Made by a program: the position numbers and the translations under genes. The notes under the pieces were generated by a model. That model was given only the letters and a program-made list of their open reading frames with translations, searched no databases and was not told the origin of the DNA. This document shows positions 23,587 to 34,837 of a DNA stretch of 64,000 nt, in pieces. Source of the stretch: Craterostigma plantagineum (Eukaryota; Streptophyta; Magnoliopsida; Lamiales; Linderniaceae); assembly GCA_027422505.1 (NCBI GenBank), contig JAPQWV010001082.1, positions 1 through 64,000 of the forward strand. Direction: 5' to 3'. Every line of letters starts with the position of its first letter. Position 1 is the stretch's first letter.

Positions 23587-24349
23587 CAATATAAAGCACA
23601 TACATAAGAAAAACCATCTTACTTGCATACTTTGGCGCTGCCACTATATAATAATCTGCTTTGAGTTCACCAAATCATTATGCTTAACTGATTTGTTGCT
23701 TCCAGATCCTCGGAAAGAGGCACCATGGAGGTTAATTTGAGAGCAGCATGAAGTAAAATCAATTGCCTTCATTTTAACCTTGAGGAATAAAAAAACATAA
23801 GAGAATATTAAGAAAAATAGCATGAGAATGTCTTAAAAAACAATCCCAAGGTGTTTGAGATTCCTTGCTTCTTTAAGAGCGTTATTAGTAGCATGGCTTG
23901 AAGAATCCCTTCCGAGAGGGCTTGAAGCTAAAAAAACCCGTATCCCTGCGCAAGTTAGGAGTTGAATAATACTCTCAACAAATGCTACTCTAGAAGAAAT
24001 ATTAATTAAACTTGACTTCTCACCCATGTTAAGAGTGCTTGAATGCTCATCAGGTTTGTATTTATGACTTCCTCATTCACTTGAAATGCTCAAAACCACC
24101 ACGTGCATGACCGATTAGCCTTAATGTCATCTTTATCCAGTATCGATGCATAAGCTAAAACCAGTTGATGAAAATCATTTTCTCCGCAATGTTCTTCATG
24201 GCAGGCCTGAATTCATGTTAGTATTAATACATCTCACGAAAGAAGACCACGTAACTCAAAGACGACAACTACAAAAACAGAGAACAGATAAACCTCAACA
24301 TTGCTTATGTAGTACTACAGAGTAGACATTGAAAAGGTGAAAGTAACTC
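23587..24349 (-). other. Host-like sequence between elements with an unidentified ORF
   Basis: Before Copia 2 inserted, this was joined to 13014. On the minus strand 24027-23833 is open and reads MGEKSSLINISSRVAFVESI then IQLLTCAGIRVFLASSPLGR. A short AAPKYASK stretch near 23645-23620 ends at a GTAAGA donor. Both could be exons of the same unidentified gene as the fragment at 12830-12930. No family is recognised. Confidence 0.3.
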
Positions 24350-25090
24350 TGATAGGGGTGACCTATCCAACATTCCTCCTGACCTGACAACCTACAAGGA
24401 ACAGAGTAGGAGATTGGGTCCTAAGGAGGTAAGGACCAGGTACGAGGTCCGACCAGAACGGCGTACGAAGGTAAGGTTCAGAGGAGCTCGGGAGGTACTC
24501 CACAGAGCTACGAAACTATTCAGAAGGGCCCAAGGAAGTGCCCGAGAAGGACTAAGTGCGAGGCTCGACTAGAGGCCATGTACGAAGGTGATATTGGGAG
24601 GAGCTAGGGAGATGTCCCAGGAAGCTACGGAGCTATCAGGAGGGAACAAATGAAGTAATCGAGAGAGCTATGGAAGTGACCGGGAGACCTGACGAGGGAG
24701 GCAGTACGAAACCCTAGCCGCCCCTACAGTATAAATAGGGTCTTTTGTTCATTTTACACCACAATTACATAGCCCACACACATTAGCACACCAAGAACAC
24801 ACATAGATACTCTCTCTCCCTCTCTTTATCTTCTTCATACTGTTCATAGCTGAGAATCACTTGTAAACATGAGAGAATGTGAGATTGAGTGTGTAATCTT
24901 CCCCGATTAATAGTGAATATTCTCCGGCGGCCCGTGGACGTAGGATTCACCCGAATCCGAACCACATAAATCATCGTCTCTTTACTTTTCCGTCTTCTTT
25001 CTTAATATTCCATCCATGATTTCATCCGAACCGGCCCTCACCGTGATTCTCGGATCATAAATCTTGTTGATCGGGGTCGTACCCGCGTCA
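24350..25090 (+). repeat. 5' LTR of the large non-autonomous element
   Basis: Contains a TATA box (TATAAATAG) at 24730-24738 followed by a CT-rich leader. Compared with the 3' LTR it has a 17-bp extra segment near 24435 and roughly 2-3% scattered substitutions. Confidence 0.9.
24730..24738 (+). promoter_or_regulatory. TATA box in the 5' LTR
   Basis: TATAAATAG, conserved in the 3' LTR near 33166. It is the likely promoter of the element RNA. Confidence 0.65.
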
Positions 25091-25092
25091 AA

Positions 25093-25110
25093 TGGCGCCG
25101 TCTGTGGGAA
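25093..25110 (+). other. Primer-binding site (TGGCGCC type)
   Basis: TGGCGCCGTCTGTGGGAA begins two bases after the LTR. This type is common in plant Gypsy/Tat elements. Confidence 0.75.
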
Positions 25111-26689
25111 TCGAGGGTTGGAATGTGAGATATGGAGTCATGGATGGGATTAAACGACTGTTTTGGATGTTTTCCGGGCTGCCATGTTCTTGAAGTTTCT
25201 ACTATGGCATTTCGTCGAACACTTGCCGAGCAGAAGTTTATCTCCCCATAAGCTTAGCCATCGGCCACCTTCGCCTCATCCTTGGCGACGAGTCCACCAC
25301 CCCGACACCGCCGGCGAGGCAGCCGTGGCCGCCATTCAAATCTATTGTCACAAGGGCAGAAAATGCTTCGGGGTAATCGATGTATGGGCTCGTCTTCGCC
25401 GCAGTATATCTCGGCCCAACGGCGACCACCGACGAAGCCGCGGCCACCAACGGACTCGGGGGGAACGCCCTGCATGCCTCCCGCGGCCAAAGACCGACCA
25501 TGGCGGGCGCAATCGACCTTCGAAACTCGCGGCGACACTCACGAGATCCCAACCACGCGTGTTAGCAAAATCACAAAATCGACGCTCATGCCGCAAAATC
25601 GAAGATGCCCAAGGTGCTGAACCTTCGTTTCATCTCCTCGCCGATCAAAACACGCCGTCATCGGGGCGGAATCGATGGTGACGACAGTGAGGAAGACGAG
25701 AGAAGAACGATTACATTGAGCTCAGATTTCGGAGCCCGTTGAGCTCGACCCGCCATGACCTCCGCGCCGGTCGCCGGCGACGTCCTCACCGGGAATCGCG
25801 CCTCGGGACCCGGTTGTAAGTTTTCTAACTTTCGGGGTGCTAAGATTGAATTATAGAAATGAGGGAGTTAATTCTGTTATTTTCCTTGGGACCAAATACC
25901 ATGAAATCTAAGATCTGGGGCGAAATGAGAATTTTGATAATATTTGGGGTACTGTAGTTATTTTGCCTAGGGTTTCTAATGGGCTTGGATTATTTCATTG
26001 GATTGCTAGAATTATTGTCATTGGACCGCTAGCGCAGTTGGTCCCCAGTAGGACAGGCAATTGCAGGCGTACTACTGTCGTCAGACTGACATGCTTCCTT
26101 CTGACCAAAATGTCCCCCAACCAGCATACTCTGCGTGTCCCCTGTTCGGCTATGATAATCCCGTCATTTTTAACACCTCAAGGTCAGGATTAGCCTGAAT
26201 TATGTGTCTCCTCCGTACACTGATGTCCAGCTTTCCTATTTAGCTACTGATCTCCAGATTTCCTATGTAGCTACTGATCTCCAGATTTCCTACGTAGCTA
26301 CTAATCTCCAGATTTCCTAGTTAGCTACTGATCTCCAAATTTCCTACTTAACTACCGACCTACAGTTTGGCCACCCCATATCTCGAAATCTGACATTCCT
26401 AGGTCATCGAATTAGGAATAATACTACGCAAGAATTTATTTGTATAGGCTTATTTCCGATCTGCCACAACGCACCATTTAAGTATGCAATTACTAAATAT
26501 TACTATTGTTTTTATCTCACGACATTTGTGGGGTCTCGTGCGTTGGAGTTTCTTGTGGTTGTGGCTTCGCAGATTTGGCAGGTATGCCGATCCAACTCTC
26601 ACCTGGCTACAGGAGGCGATAAGCCTCGACCTAGCTCCGGCAGAAACCTTCCGGCGTAAGATCTGCGGATCTGCCGATGGTAAGTCTCC
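25111..26689 (+). other. Internal leader with GC-rich ORF-like sequence
   Basis: A plus-strand frame at 25163-25681 is open for 172 codons but is rich in Arg, Pro and His, and overlapping frames on both strands are equally open. This points to base composition rather than coding. No Gag or zinc knuckle is seen. Near 26215-26345 the motif CTACTGATCTCCAGATTTCCTA recurs about five times at roughly 30-bp spacing. Confidence 0.45.
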
Positions 26690-27198
26690 GGACTAAAAAA
26701 AGAAGACCATAAGCCCTGGTTTAGACCCAGGCTGGAAACAGAACCCCGTAAGCCCTGGCTTAGATCCAGGCTGGGAGTGAAGCCTGTAAGCCCTGACTTA
26801 GATCCAGGCCAGGCCCGAAGCCTCTAAGCTACGACGTAGCTCCAGATGAGAAAGGAGGCCATGAGTCCTAGCTCTAATGCTAGGAGAAAGAGAAGCCTAT
26901 AATCCCTGGATTCAATCCAGGCTGGAAACGAAGTCCATAAGCCCTGGCTTAAACCCAGGCTGGGAGCAAAACCCTGTAAGCCCTGGCTTAATCCAGGCTG
27001 GGAGCGAAACCCCATAAGCCCTGGAATAGATCCAGGCTGGACACGAAACCTCTATGCTCCGATGTAGGTCGAAAGGGGAAAGGAGGCCATAAGCCCTAGC
27101 TTCAGTCCTAGGCAGGAAAAGAAGCCTATAAGCCCTGGCTTAGATCCAGGCTGAAAGCAAAGCCTCTAAGCCCTGACTTAGATCCAGGTTGGAAAATA
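26690..27198. repeat. Tandem repeat A, about 40-45 bp period
   Basis: About ten degenerate copies of TAAGCCCTGGCTTAGATCCA GGCTGG-type units, each with CTGG and CCAG halves that can pair. Confidence 0.75.
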
Positions 27199-27585
27199 GG
27201 CCCAGACGTGGCCGCGCAGATGCGCACTTATAGCCCAGACGTGGCCGCGCAGATGCGCACTTATAGCCCAGACGTGGCTGGCCCAGACGTGGCCGCGCTG
27301 ATGCGCACTTATAAGCCCAGACGTGGCTGGCCCAGACGTGGCCGCGCAGATGCGCACTTATAGCCCAGACGTGGCCGCGCAGATGCGCACTTATAGCCCA
27401 GACGTGGCTGACCCAGACGTGGCCGCGCAGATGCGCACTTATAGCCCAGACGTGGCCGCGCAGATGCGCACTTATAGCCCAGACGTGGCTGACCCAGACG
27501 AGGCGCAGATGCGCACTTGTAGCCCAGACGTGGCTGCGCAGATGCGCACATATAAGCCCAGATGTGGCTGGCCCAGACGTAGCCG
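27199..27585. repeat. Tandem repeat B, about 33 bp unit with 16-bp spacers
   Basis: Near-identical copies of GCCCAGACGTGGCCGCGCAG ATGCGCACTTATA, some separated by an extra GCCCAGACGTGGCTG. Long ORFs here on either strand are translations of the repeat. Confidence 0.85.
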
Positions 27586-28010
27586 CGCAGATTGCGCTTA
27601 AAATTCCAGACTCCAGGTCATCCTGGATCAAAGTCTGACGAACCTAGATTGGGTTATATTCAGGAGGGCTGTGTCACGCACGCCCCGCGCGGATTGCGCT
27701 TAAAATTCCGGACTCCAAGTCATCCTAGGTTAAAGTCTGACGAACCCAGATGAGGTTAAATTCAGGAGGGTTGTGCCATGCACGCCCCGCGCAGATTACG
27801 CTTAAAATTCCGGACTCCAGGTCATCCTGGGTTAAAGTCTGATGAACCCAGATGCGGTTAAATTCAGGAGGGCTGTGCCACGCACGCTCTGTGCAGATTG
27901 TGCTTAAAATTCCGGACTCCAGGCCATCCTGGATCAAAGTCTGATGAACCTAGATTGGGTTATATTCAGGAGGGTTGTGCCATGCACGCCCCACACAGGT
28001 TGCGCTTGTA
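27586..28010. repeat. Tandem repeat C, about 120 bp period, four copies
   Basis: Copies begin near 27596, 27702, 27806 and 27906 with AAAATTCC(A/G)GACTCCAGG and contain ATTCAGGAGGGCTGTG and CACGCACGCC. Divergence between copies is small. Confidence 0.8.
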
Positions 28011-28460
28011 TAAATGTACCCAGGCTCAAGCCCCGGATGAACACCTGACGGACCCGAATGGGGACAAGCTCCGGCTCTGGACCATTCGAGATACGTAAGG
28101 AACCTCCTAAGCTCTGAATCAACTCCCAAGCAGAAGAGCGAACCAGCCAATGCTGGCCTTGCGAAAGCTCGAAAGGTTCACTGGTACTCTACAAACCTGG
28201 TCAAAAGCGAAAATGAGGGTGTCGGACCTAGCTTACCCGAGGCTCCCCAGGTATATGTTTCCGTTTACCATCAACTTCTTGATGCAGATTTCGAATGCAA
28301 ATCACAACGGGATGTTGGGAAGAGAATGCATAGGGAACAAACATCTCTCGTAAGCAAACATCCGGTGTACTGCAATCTACAAAGGAGGTCTCACGTAGAC
28401 TACCTAGGAGTAACAAGGGGAAAAAACTGAGGGTGGTAAGATAGGGGGTACACTCTTCAC

Positions 28461-28512
28461 GTACTTCGAATGTGCTAATAAACATCAGCACAATCCGAAG
28501 TACGGGAGTGGA
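28461..28512 (+). other. Hairpin plus G-rich tract, module 1
   Basis: GTACTTCGAATGTGCT pairs with AGCACAATCCGAAGTAC across a 10-base loop, followed by GGGAGTGGAGAG. It resembles the hairpin and polypurine tract before the 3' LTR. Confidence 0.55.
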
Positions 28513-28675
28513 GAGTGGTAGTAGTAAAGGTCTCCGCGGTGACAGAGAGGCGAACCACAAATACTTAAGAGAAAACGTTCCTAGGATGAATATATGCTCC
28601 AGGTGGAATGCTTACCCGGTAACCTATGAACCTGGCGATGACGAACCTCTAACCTATAAAAATGAAATCAATAGG

Positions 28676-29603
28676 CAGGCCCGTAGCTGACGAAGTCGGG
28701 ACCTGAGGCGATCCTCGAAATTCGGGCACTAAATTTTTTATATAATTTTTTAAATAACATACGTAGTCTAACATAAATTCAACCGTAAATGTAAGTTATT
28801 TAAAATCGTAAATTAAAAATCATCAGGTGTTTTATAGGCATGGTTCGCCATCACGGATGCGGACGTCGATGCAGAAGCGAGCGATACAGTGCATTGTCGC
28901 GACGCGATCGCGAACGATACGCACTTTTCTTGAAAAAAAAGTAAAACATATCAATTTCTTTGCATCTATACTAGATTATATTTGTAAAGAGGTTAAAAAT
29001 ACATAATAAGTTTATTTCACAATTCACTAAATTTTCAATTATATTACATATATTACAAAATTTTCTGTTATATTACGTATATTACAAATATTTGAAAATT
29101 CTTATTAGTATTAGAAAAGTCATTAAGAAAAAATGGAAAATACTACAAGTCAAACATCAATAAGCATGTTCCAACGCGTATATTCAACAAAGTTGAACAA
29201 TGTACGAAATTTTAAATAATAGAACTATAAGACTATCATAATATCTAGACTAATAATAGTATTTAATGAGATAAATAAATTTTCAAGCTATTCCTCGTTT
29301 TTTAAACTTCATTTGTTGCTTAATGTATTTGGACAATATATGTTATTTTCTATATTCTAATTAACAAAGGCTTGTTAAAAACTGGACCAAACATTTGAAA
29401 AGCCCAAGAACCATAAAATTGAATATCAGAAATGCCCTAATTAGTCGTCGTCTACCTCACGACACCTAATTTCAGAAGCTATAGATGAGATATATCCAAC
29501 CGCGACGATATATATACATATAGGTATGATAATTTTTTTGGGCCCCTTCGAAAGCTGGGCCCGAGGCGACCGCCTCACTGGCCTTATGGAAGCTACGGCC
29601 CTG
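28676..29603. mobile_element. Non-autonomous hAT element, TSD TCAATAGG
   Basis: The ends are CAGGCCCGTAGCT and, from the other strand, CAGGGCCGTAGCT. The octamer TCAATAGG is present exactly at 28668-28675 and 29604-29611. The 928-bp interior is AT-rich with no ORF. It interrupts the large LTR element and so is younger. Confidence 0.9.
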
Positions 29604-29611
29604 TCAATAGG

Positions 29612-31000
29612 CACTGGGTTCAGCCTATAAAAATATCTCCCAGGTACATGTTTAAATATGTCCTTAACCTCCAGATGAAAATGTTGGATGCAAATGTAGT
29701 GGGATGTTGGGAGGAAGGCGCAAGAGGTCCAGAGTGCGGCAATCTGCTGAGATGGATCAGCGTGGGTACTCAAAGTGCAACTTGAGAGGAAAGGATTGAG
29801 AGTAAAGCTCGTCCAGAATACTTAAGAAGAAAAATTCCTCCGGAAGGAGATAAGGGCGTAAGCAAAAGGCAAAGAAAATATGCCACGAAGCCTCCAAGCC
29901 TTGACACAGCTCGCAAGCTGGAAACAAGGCCCGAAGGCCCTAGCCTATTTCCAGGTTGGAGCCTCCCCAGTCGGTCTGCGGACCTTGTGATGATGGGCAT
30001 CCAACCTACGAGAACGAAAAGAGTCATGTCCGACTTAGGCGGATAACGTTCAGGTACACGTTTAAATCCGCCACTAACTCTTCAAATGTGTGTTCGGATG
30101 CGAGCGCAGCAGGGAGGCGCTCTAGTGAACCAGAAGGTGGTCGCCTTAGGATCCCCTTTAAAGGCTCGAGGAGCGCTCATAGCCGCCACCGCTACAGCCA
30201 GGGTAGAAGCTGGCTCTCGTCCAGCAGCAAGACCTCCCAAGAAGAAGTGCTGTACGAGAGGTGGAGAGATATTTTTGGCAGAGCCGTGTTCCCTCTAGCC
30301 TTCCTGCAGAACGCCCTTCCTACGCATTGAGTTACTCTGTACTTCCTTCGCTATCTCAGCATCGAAGGCTCGCTCCAGAATAGCCTTCATAACCTTCTCC
30401 CTCTCTGCCAACAAGTCCTTAGCCTACGTCAATCAAGGTTTGCCATTCCTCCACGAGCTGGTTCATATGGAACGCAAGCTCATTCTCCTTGGCAACAAGA
30501 TCGGCTGCACTTGACTCTTCTAAGTCCGGGCTCAACCCCAAGCTGGAAACATGGCCCGTAGAACCCAGCCTAGCTCCAGGAGGGTACCTCTGTAGTTGAT
30601 CTACGGACCTAGTGAAGAAGAGCCCCCAAGTCGCGAAAACGAAAGCGATGTGCGCCAAGTCCAGCCTAGACGGACATCTTTTGCGGACATCTACGGATCT
30701 GCCGATGAGTCCCAAGACTACAAAACAGAAGGCAATAAGCCCTAACATGTTCAGGTAATGCTAACTTCATAGCATTCATACTTCGACTAGCTTTCTGGCG
30801 CAGGTTTCGGGATTAGCTGTCTGGCATGGATCTCCAGACGACCAATGCAGGTCGCCAGAAACCGACACAGATCTCCTAGCTCTCGCACCATGAAAGAAGG
30901 GTGCAAAAAGGAGAATAGGTAGCAAATAGGGTAGCTAGCACGATGCAAGTACCAGTAATGCTGCCTGGTGCCCAAAAACCCAACCTAACTGTTGGGTATC
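29612..31000 (+). other. Internal region of the large LTR element, no gene recognised
   Basis: Continues the interior with degenerate relatives of repeat A (AAGCCC...CCAGG units near 29880-29960 and 30530-30590). ORF-like stretches at 29956-30330 (plus) and 30748-30419 (minus) show no domain. Confidence 0.4.
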
Positions 31001-32570
31001 TATCTAAGTCCAGCTCCGGACTGGCATATAAAGGCTCAACCTAACTGCTGAGACATCTAACTCCAGCTTCGTGCTGGCACGGGAAACCCAACCTGACTGT
31101 TGGGATATCCATCTAAGTCTAGCTCCCGCTGGCCCAGAGGATCTAACCTATCCGTCGGGATATCTACAGTTCAGCTCCGTGCTGGTACTCGGAAACCCAA
31201 TCTGTCTGGATTGGAAAATCTAAGTCCAGCTCCTAGCTGGCACACGAACGCCTGACTTATCTGTTCGGGTATCTAAGTTCAATTCTGCTACGGTGTTTAG
31301 GACCCGACTTACTTCATCAGGATATCTAAGCTCAGCTCTCCGTCAGCACGCCGAGGCTGGCCTATTTCACAGAGGATATCCAAGTCAAACCACGAGCTGG
31401 CGAGCGAGTGGAGGTTCGAATTGGGTGTTCAGGATATCTGAGTACAGCTCACCACGAGGTTTTTGAGTCATCTAATTTTGAGTATTCCGAATGTGCTACT
31501 ACATTAAGCACAGTTCAGAATGTAAAGCGGTAGTTCGGCGTGTAAAAGGAGCAGAAGGAGATCTAATTTCGAGTATTCCGAATGTGCTACTACATTAAGC
31601 ACAGTTCAGAGTAGGGGAGTAGTTAATGGGGAAGGCTCGGCTATATGTTTGGAAGAAACTATCTACCCCGATAGAAAGATAGCAAGGTCACAGGTGCAGA
31701 ACTACACGAGCAACTAAGACAGAATCCTCTGTAACAAAGTCCCTGCACCTCTACCTGGTTATCAGTTCGAATACTCCAACCTGGCTCTTCGCTCTCTTGC
31801 CGACAGATATGCAGCCGTGCGCTAGTGAGCTGCTCCTGTTCTGCAGCAAGCTCGCTAACTCATCCTTCGACCGCCCAATCGTGTCATCTCTATACTTCGG
31901 CAACTCGGCTAGCTCCGTGAGGACGAGCCACGACCAGGAGTTAGTCAGCAGAGCGGACATCCAACTTATCAAGGGAGACGGACAGTCCACAGCAGGGTGG
32001 CCGACCTCCCATGCTAACATACGAAGACCTAGTTTTGGGAGCAGGGGTTCTACGTCAGCTCTTCGTCGACAAGGAGACTTGATCTATCCGATCAGGAGTC
32101 CAGCTTCGAATTGATGAACGAAGGTCTGGTCTATCTCATCAGGATCCCCAGGATTCGGGTCAGCTCTTTGGATTCCAGGTCAATTCTTCAGATTCCAGGT
32201 TAGTCCTCACCCACAAGCTCGATCTGGTCGATCCTGATTTACAAGTCCAGCTCTATGCTGGCCGAAGAAGACCTGTTCACCTACTTGGGATTTCTAAGCC
32301 AGCTCCATACTGGCATGTAAAAGCCATGTCATCTGTTTGAGGTTCCCAAGTCTGACTCTAGGCTGGCAAGAAAGATCTGATATAATCCGTCATGACGTTT
32401 TAGCTCCACATCTAACTGAGAGATGGGGACTTGAGTTATCTAGCCTGGTTGTCCGAAGTCAGCTCTTCGCTGACTCATAAAGACCTGATCTATGTCATTA
32501 GGTTTTCAAATCCAGCTCTCTGCTAGCAGAGGAGACCTGATCTATCTGATCGGGATTTCAAGGATCAACT
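31000..32570. repeat. Degenerate repeat D, about 45-60 bp units
   Basis: About 25 loosely spaced units of the type TATCTAAGTCCAGCTCCGTG CTGGCAC...CCCAACCTGACTG. Each has an AGCT-centred inverted motif (CCAGCTC..GCTGG). Divergence is much higher than in repeats B and C. Confidence 0.6.
31483..31622 (+). other. Hairpin plus G-rich tract, modules 2 and 3
   Basis: Two direct copies about 88 bp apart of ATTCCGAATGTGCT, loop, AGCACAGTTCAGA. The second is followed by GTAGGGGAG, like a polypurine tract. Confidence 0.55.
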
Positions 32571-32750
32571 TTCTTCAACATGGTATCCGACAGGGCATGG
32601 GCTGGCGAGTATCTAAGTCACCTCGTCGAGACTGCTGAGTATATTTCTGTGCAGACACGTGAAGTCCTAAGCTGTCTGGGACTTCTTGAGCAATAGGAGG
32701 AAATGACAGAAGAAATTTAAGGACACGAAAAGAGGAATGCTTTCTTAATA

Positions 32751-32803
32751 ATACTCCGAGCTGCAATACTTAGCATATTGCAACTCAGAGTAGGGGGACT
32801 GGA
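32751..32803 (+). other. Terminal hairpin and polypurine tract of the large LTR element
   Basis: ACTCCGAGCTGCAATA pairs with TATTGCAACTCAGAGT, followed by AGGGGGACTGGA and then the 3' LTR start TGATAG. It is the fourth and terminal hairpin module. Confidence 0.7.
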
Positions 32804-33531
32804 TGATAGGGGTGACCTATCCAGCATTCCTCCTGACCTGACAACCTACAAGGCACAGAATAGGAGATTGGGTCCGAAGGAGGTAAGGACCAGAACGGCG
32901 TACGAAGGTAAGGTTCAGAGGAGCTCGGGAGGTACTCCACATAGCTACGAAACTATTCAGAAGGGCCCAAGGAAGTGCCCGAGAAGGACTAAGTGCGAGG
33001 CTCGACTAGAGGCCATGTACGAAGGTGATATTGGGAGGAGCTAGGCAGATGTCCCAGGAAGCTACGGAGCTATCAGGAGGGAACAAATGAAGTAATCGAG
33101 AGAGCTATGGAAGTGACCGGGAGACCTGACGAGGGAGGGCAGTACGAAACCCTAGCCGCCCCTACAGTATAAATAGGGTCTTTTGTCCATTTTACACCAC
33201 AAGTTACACAACCCCACACATTAGCACACCAAGAACACACATAGATACTCTCTCTCCCTCTCTTTATCTTCTTCATACTGTTCATAGCTGAGAATCACTT
33301 GTAAACATGAGAGCAAGTGAGATTGAGTGTGTAATCTTCCCCGATTAATAGTGAATATTCTCCGGCGGCCCGTGGACGTAGGATTCACCCGAATCCGAAC
33401 CACGTAAATCATCGTCTTTTCTTTACTTTTCCGTCTTCTTTCTTAATATTACATCCATGATTTCATCCGAACCGACCCTCACCGTGATTCTCGGACCATA
33501 AATCTTGTTGATCGGGGTCGTACCCGCATCA
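32804..33531 (+). repeat. 3' LTR of the large non-autonomous element
   Basis: 728 bp, TG to CA, followed by TSD AACTC. Confidence 0.9.
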
Positions 33532-33536
33532 AACTC

Positions 33537-34461
33537 TAACCTTAATTTCAATATATAATCAGCAAAAGATAACTCTAATGTAAGCAATTATCTCATAAAG
33601 AAGACCATTCAATATTATATGTATACAATATTCAGCCACCTCAGGCTAGGTAGAACCACGTGCTTGTAAACTACAGAAAATATAAATATCACTTCATGTT
33701 ACCAGATTAAAAAAAGTGCAATAAGATCACGTACTCGTAGGTGTCGGGTCACTGAATCGCACCTATTTTATATTCACTCGACACACAACCGATATTTGGT
33801 CCGAAACTCATGTGCATAAACCTGCAAGGATGAACTGTTCATAAAATTGAGAAAATAGAATATTCCCTTTGCATATCATTTAACTAAAACAGAATATTCG
33901 TTTTTTTTTGTGGGTGATGAGTCACGACGCAACACCTTAGCGAGAGTCAGATGCTCGAAACAGTAATAGATCAACTCAGCAATTTTTGTGGGTGTAAATG
34001 CCCACTCGCCCAATTATTTCCAATAGCCGACTGACAGAACACGAAGTATCAAGTCGATAGATCTGAACGTAGCGACTCGAATTGAAAATCTACATGGTCG
34101 ATAGATCTGGTGTCTACATTGATGATCTTCAATGTGCCATTTAGAACAAGTGGGTTATAAAATTGCCATCATTTTTTTGTATAAAATTGCCATCACTTTT
34201 AGTCGAAGAAAATGAAGTTGAGACGTGTGCTGTGAGTGGGTTATAGTGGGAATTATATTCAAGTTTTTATTTATCTTTTAAAAAAAGTTTGAGGCGTGTA
34301 CTTATTAGGTAACCAACTCATCATAATTAATTGATTTTTTTGATAACCGCTTTGTGGGACGTGTTCTTTTTTTTTTTTTCTGTTTAATTGATTTTAAAAT
34401 TGATTTTAAGTGTGGACACCTGGCGCATTTAGAACAATACTACATTTCTATAAATATATAA
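33537..34461. other. AT-rich sequence, nothing recognised
   Basis: No ORF with a domain. The right edge (ACATTTCTATAAATATATA, then CTAGT) resembles the 5' end of another minus-strand Helitron abutting the next one, but its other end was not found. Confidence 0.35.
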
Positions 34462-34487
34462 CTAGTAATTACCCGTGCAATGCGGAG

Positions 34488-34526
<39 letters not shown>

Positions 34527-34837
34527 CTATTTATAGTAGTTTGATTACTAACAATTAAACTATGATAAATGAGTATTTTAATTAGTAAGCTAACATAGTG
34601 GATATTTTTTTAATATTATATTTATTTTTACTGTATATGAGGTAAATAACTGAACGTGGTTAAAATACCAAAACGTGGGCTATTTATAAAACAGATATTT
34701 TAGAAAAGAAAAATAATGCAAAGAAGGAAACACGTACGTGATTTGTAATTTAAATTAAATTAATAAGTAAACAATAAAGGGCAAAAGGGACACGTGGCAG
34801 CTTTACAGAGAAACTACATTTGCATATCTGTGTAAGA
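34462..34837 (-). mobile_element. Short non-autonomous Helitron
   Basis: On the minus strand it starts TCTTACACAGATATGCAAATG and ends with a GC-rich foldback-like stretch (CCGCATTGCACGGGT), AATTA and CTAG. It sits between A (34461) and T (34838), as expected for Helitron insertion into AT. It contains an (AT)n run at about 34494-34522. Confidence 0.6.

Larger units (their letters stand above)
24350..33531 (+). mobile_element. Large non-autonomous LTR retrotransposon, TSD AACTC
   Basis: LTRs at 24350-25090 (741 bp) and 32804-33531 (728 bp) start TGATAGGGG and end TCA. AACTC is directly outside both (24345-24349 and 33532-33536). A PBS starting TGGCGCC follows the 5' LTR and a G-rich tract precedes the 3' LTR. 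The 7.7-kb interior has no protease, RT, RNase H or integrase in any frame. It consists of GC-rich ORF-like sequence, tandem repeats and hairpin modules, plus a hAT insertion. The PBS type suggests Gypsy (Tat-like) origin, and LARD-like status fits. Confidence 0.88.

Noticed and set aside
25163..25681. 172-aa ORF as a possible Gag
   Set aside because: No Gag or zinc-knuckle motif, skewed Arg/Pro/His content, and overlapping open frames on both strands fit GC-rich composition.
27199..27585. Regular direct repeats that look like a CRISPR array
   Set aside because: Spacers are absent or repeat themselves, the array lies inside an LTR element of a plant genome, and the unit grades into related repeats. 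It is a tandem repeat.
27140..27631. Long ORFs on both strands (163 aa minus, 92 aa plus)
   Set aside because: They are translations of tandem repeat B; several frames are open at once because the unit lacks stops.
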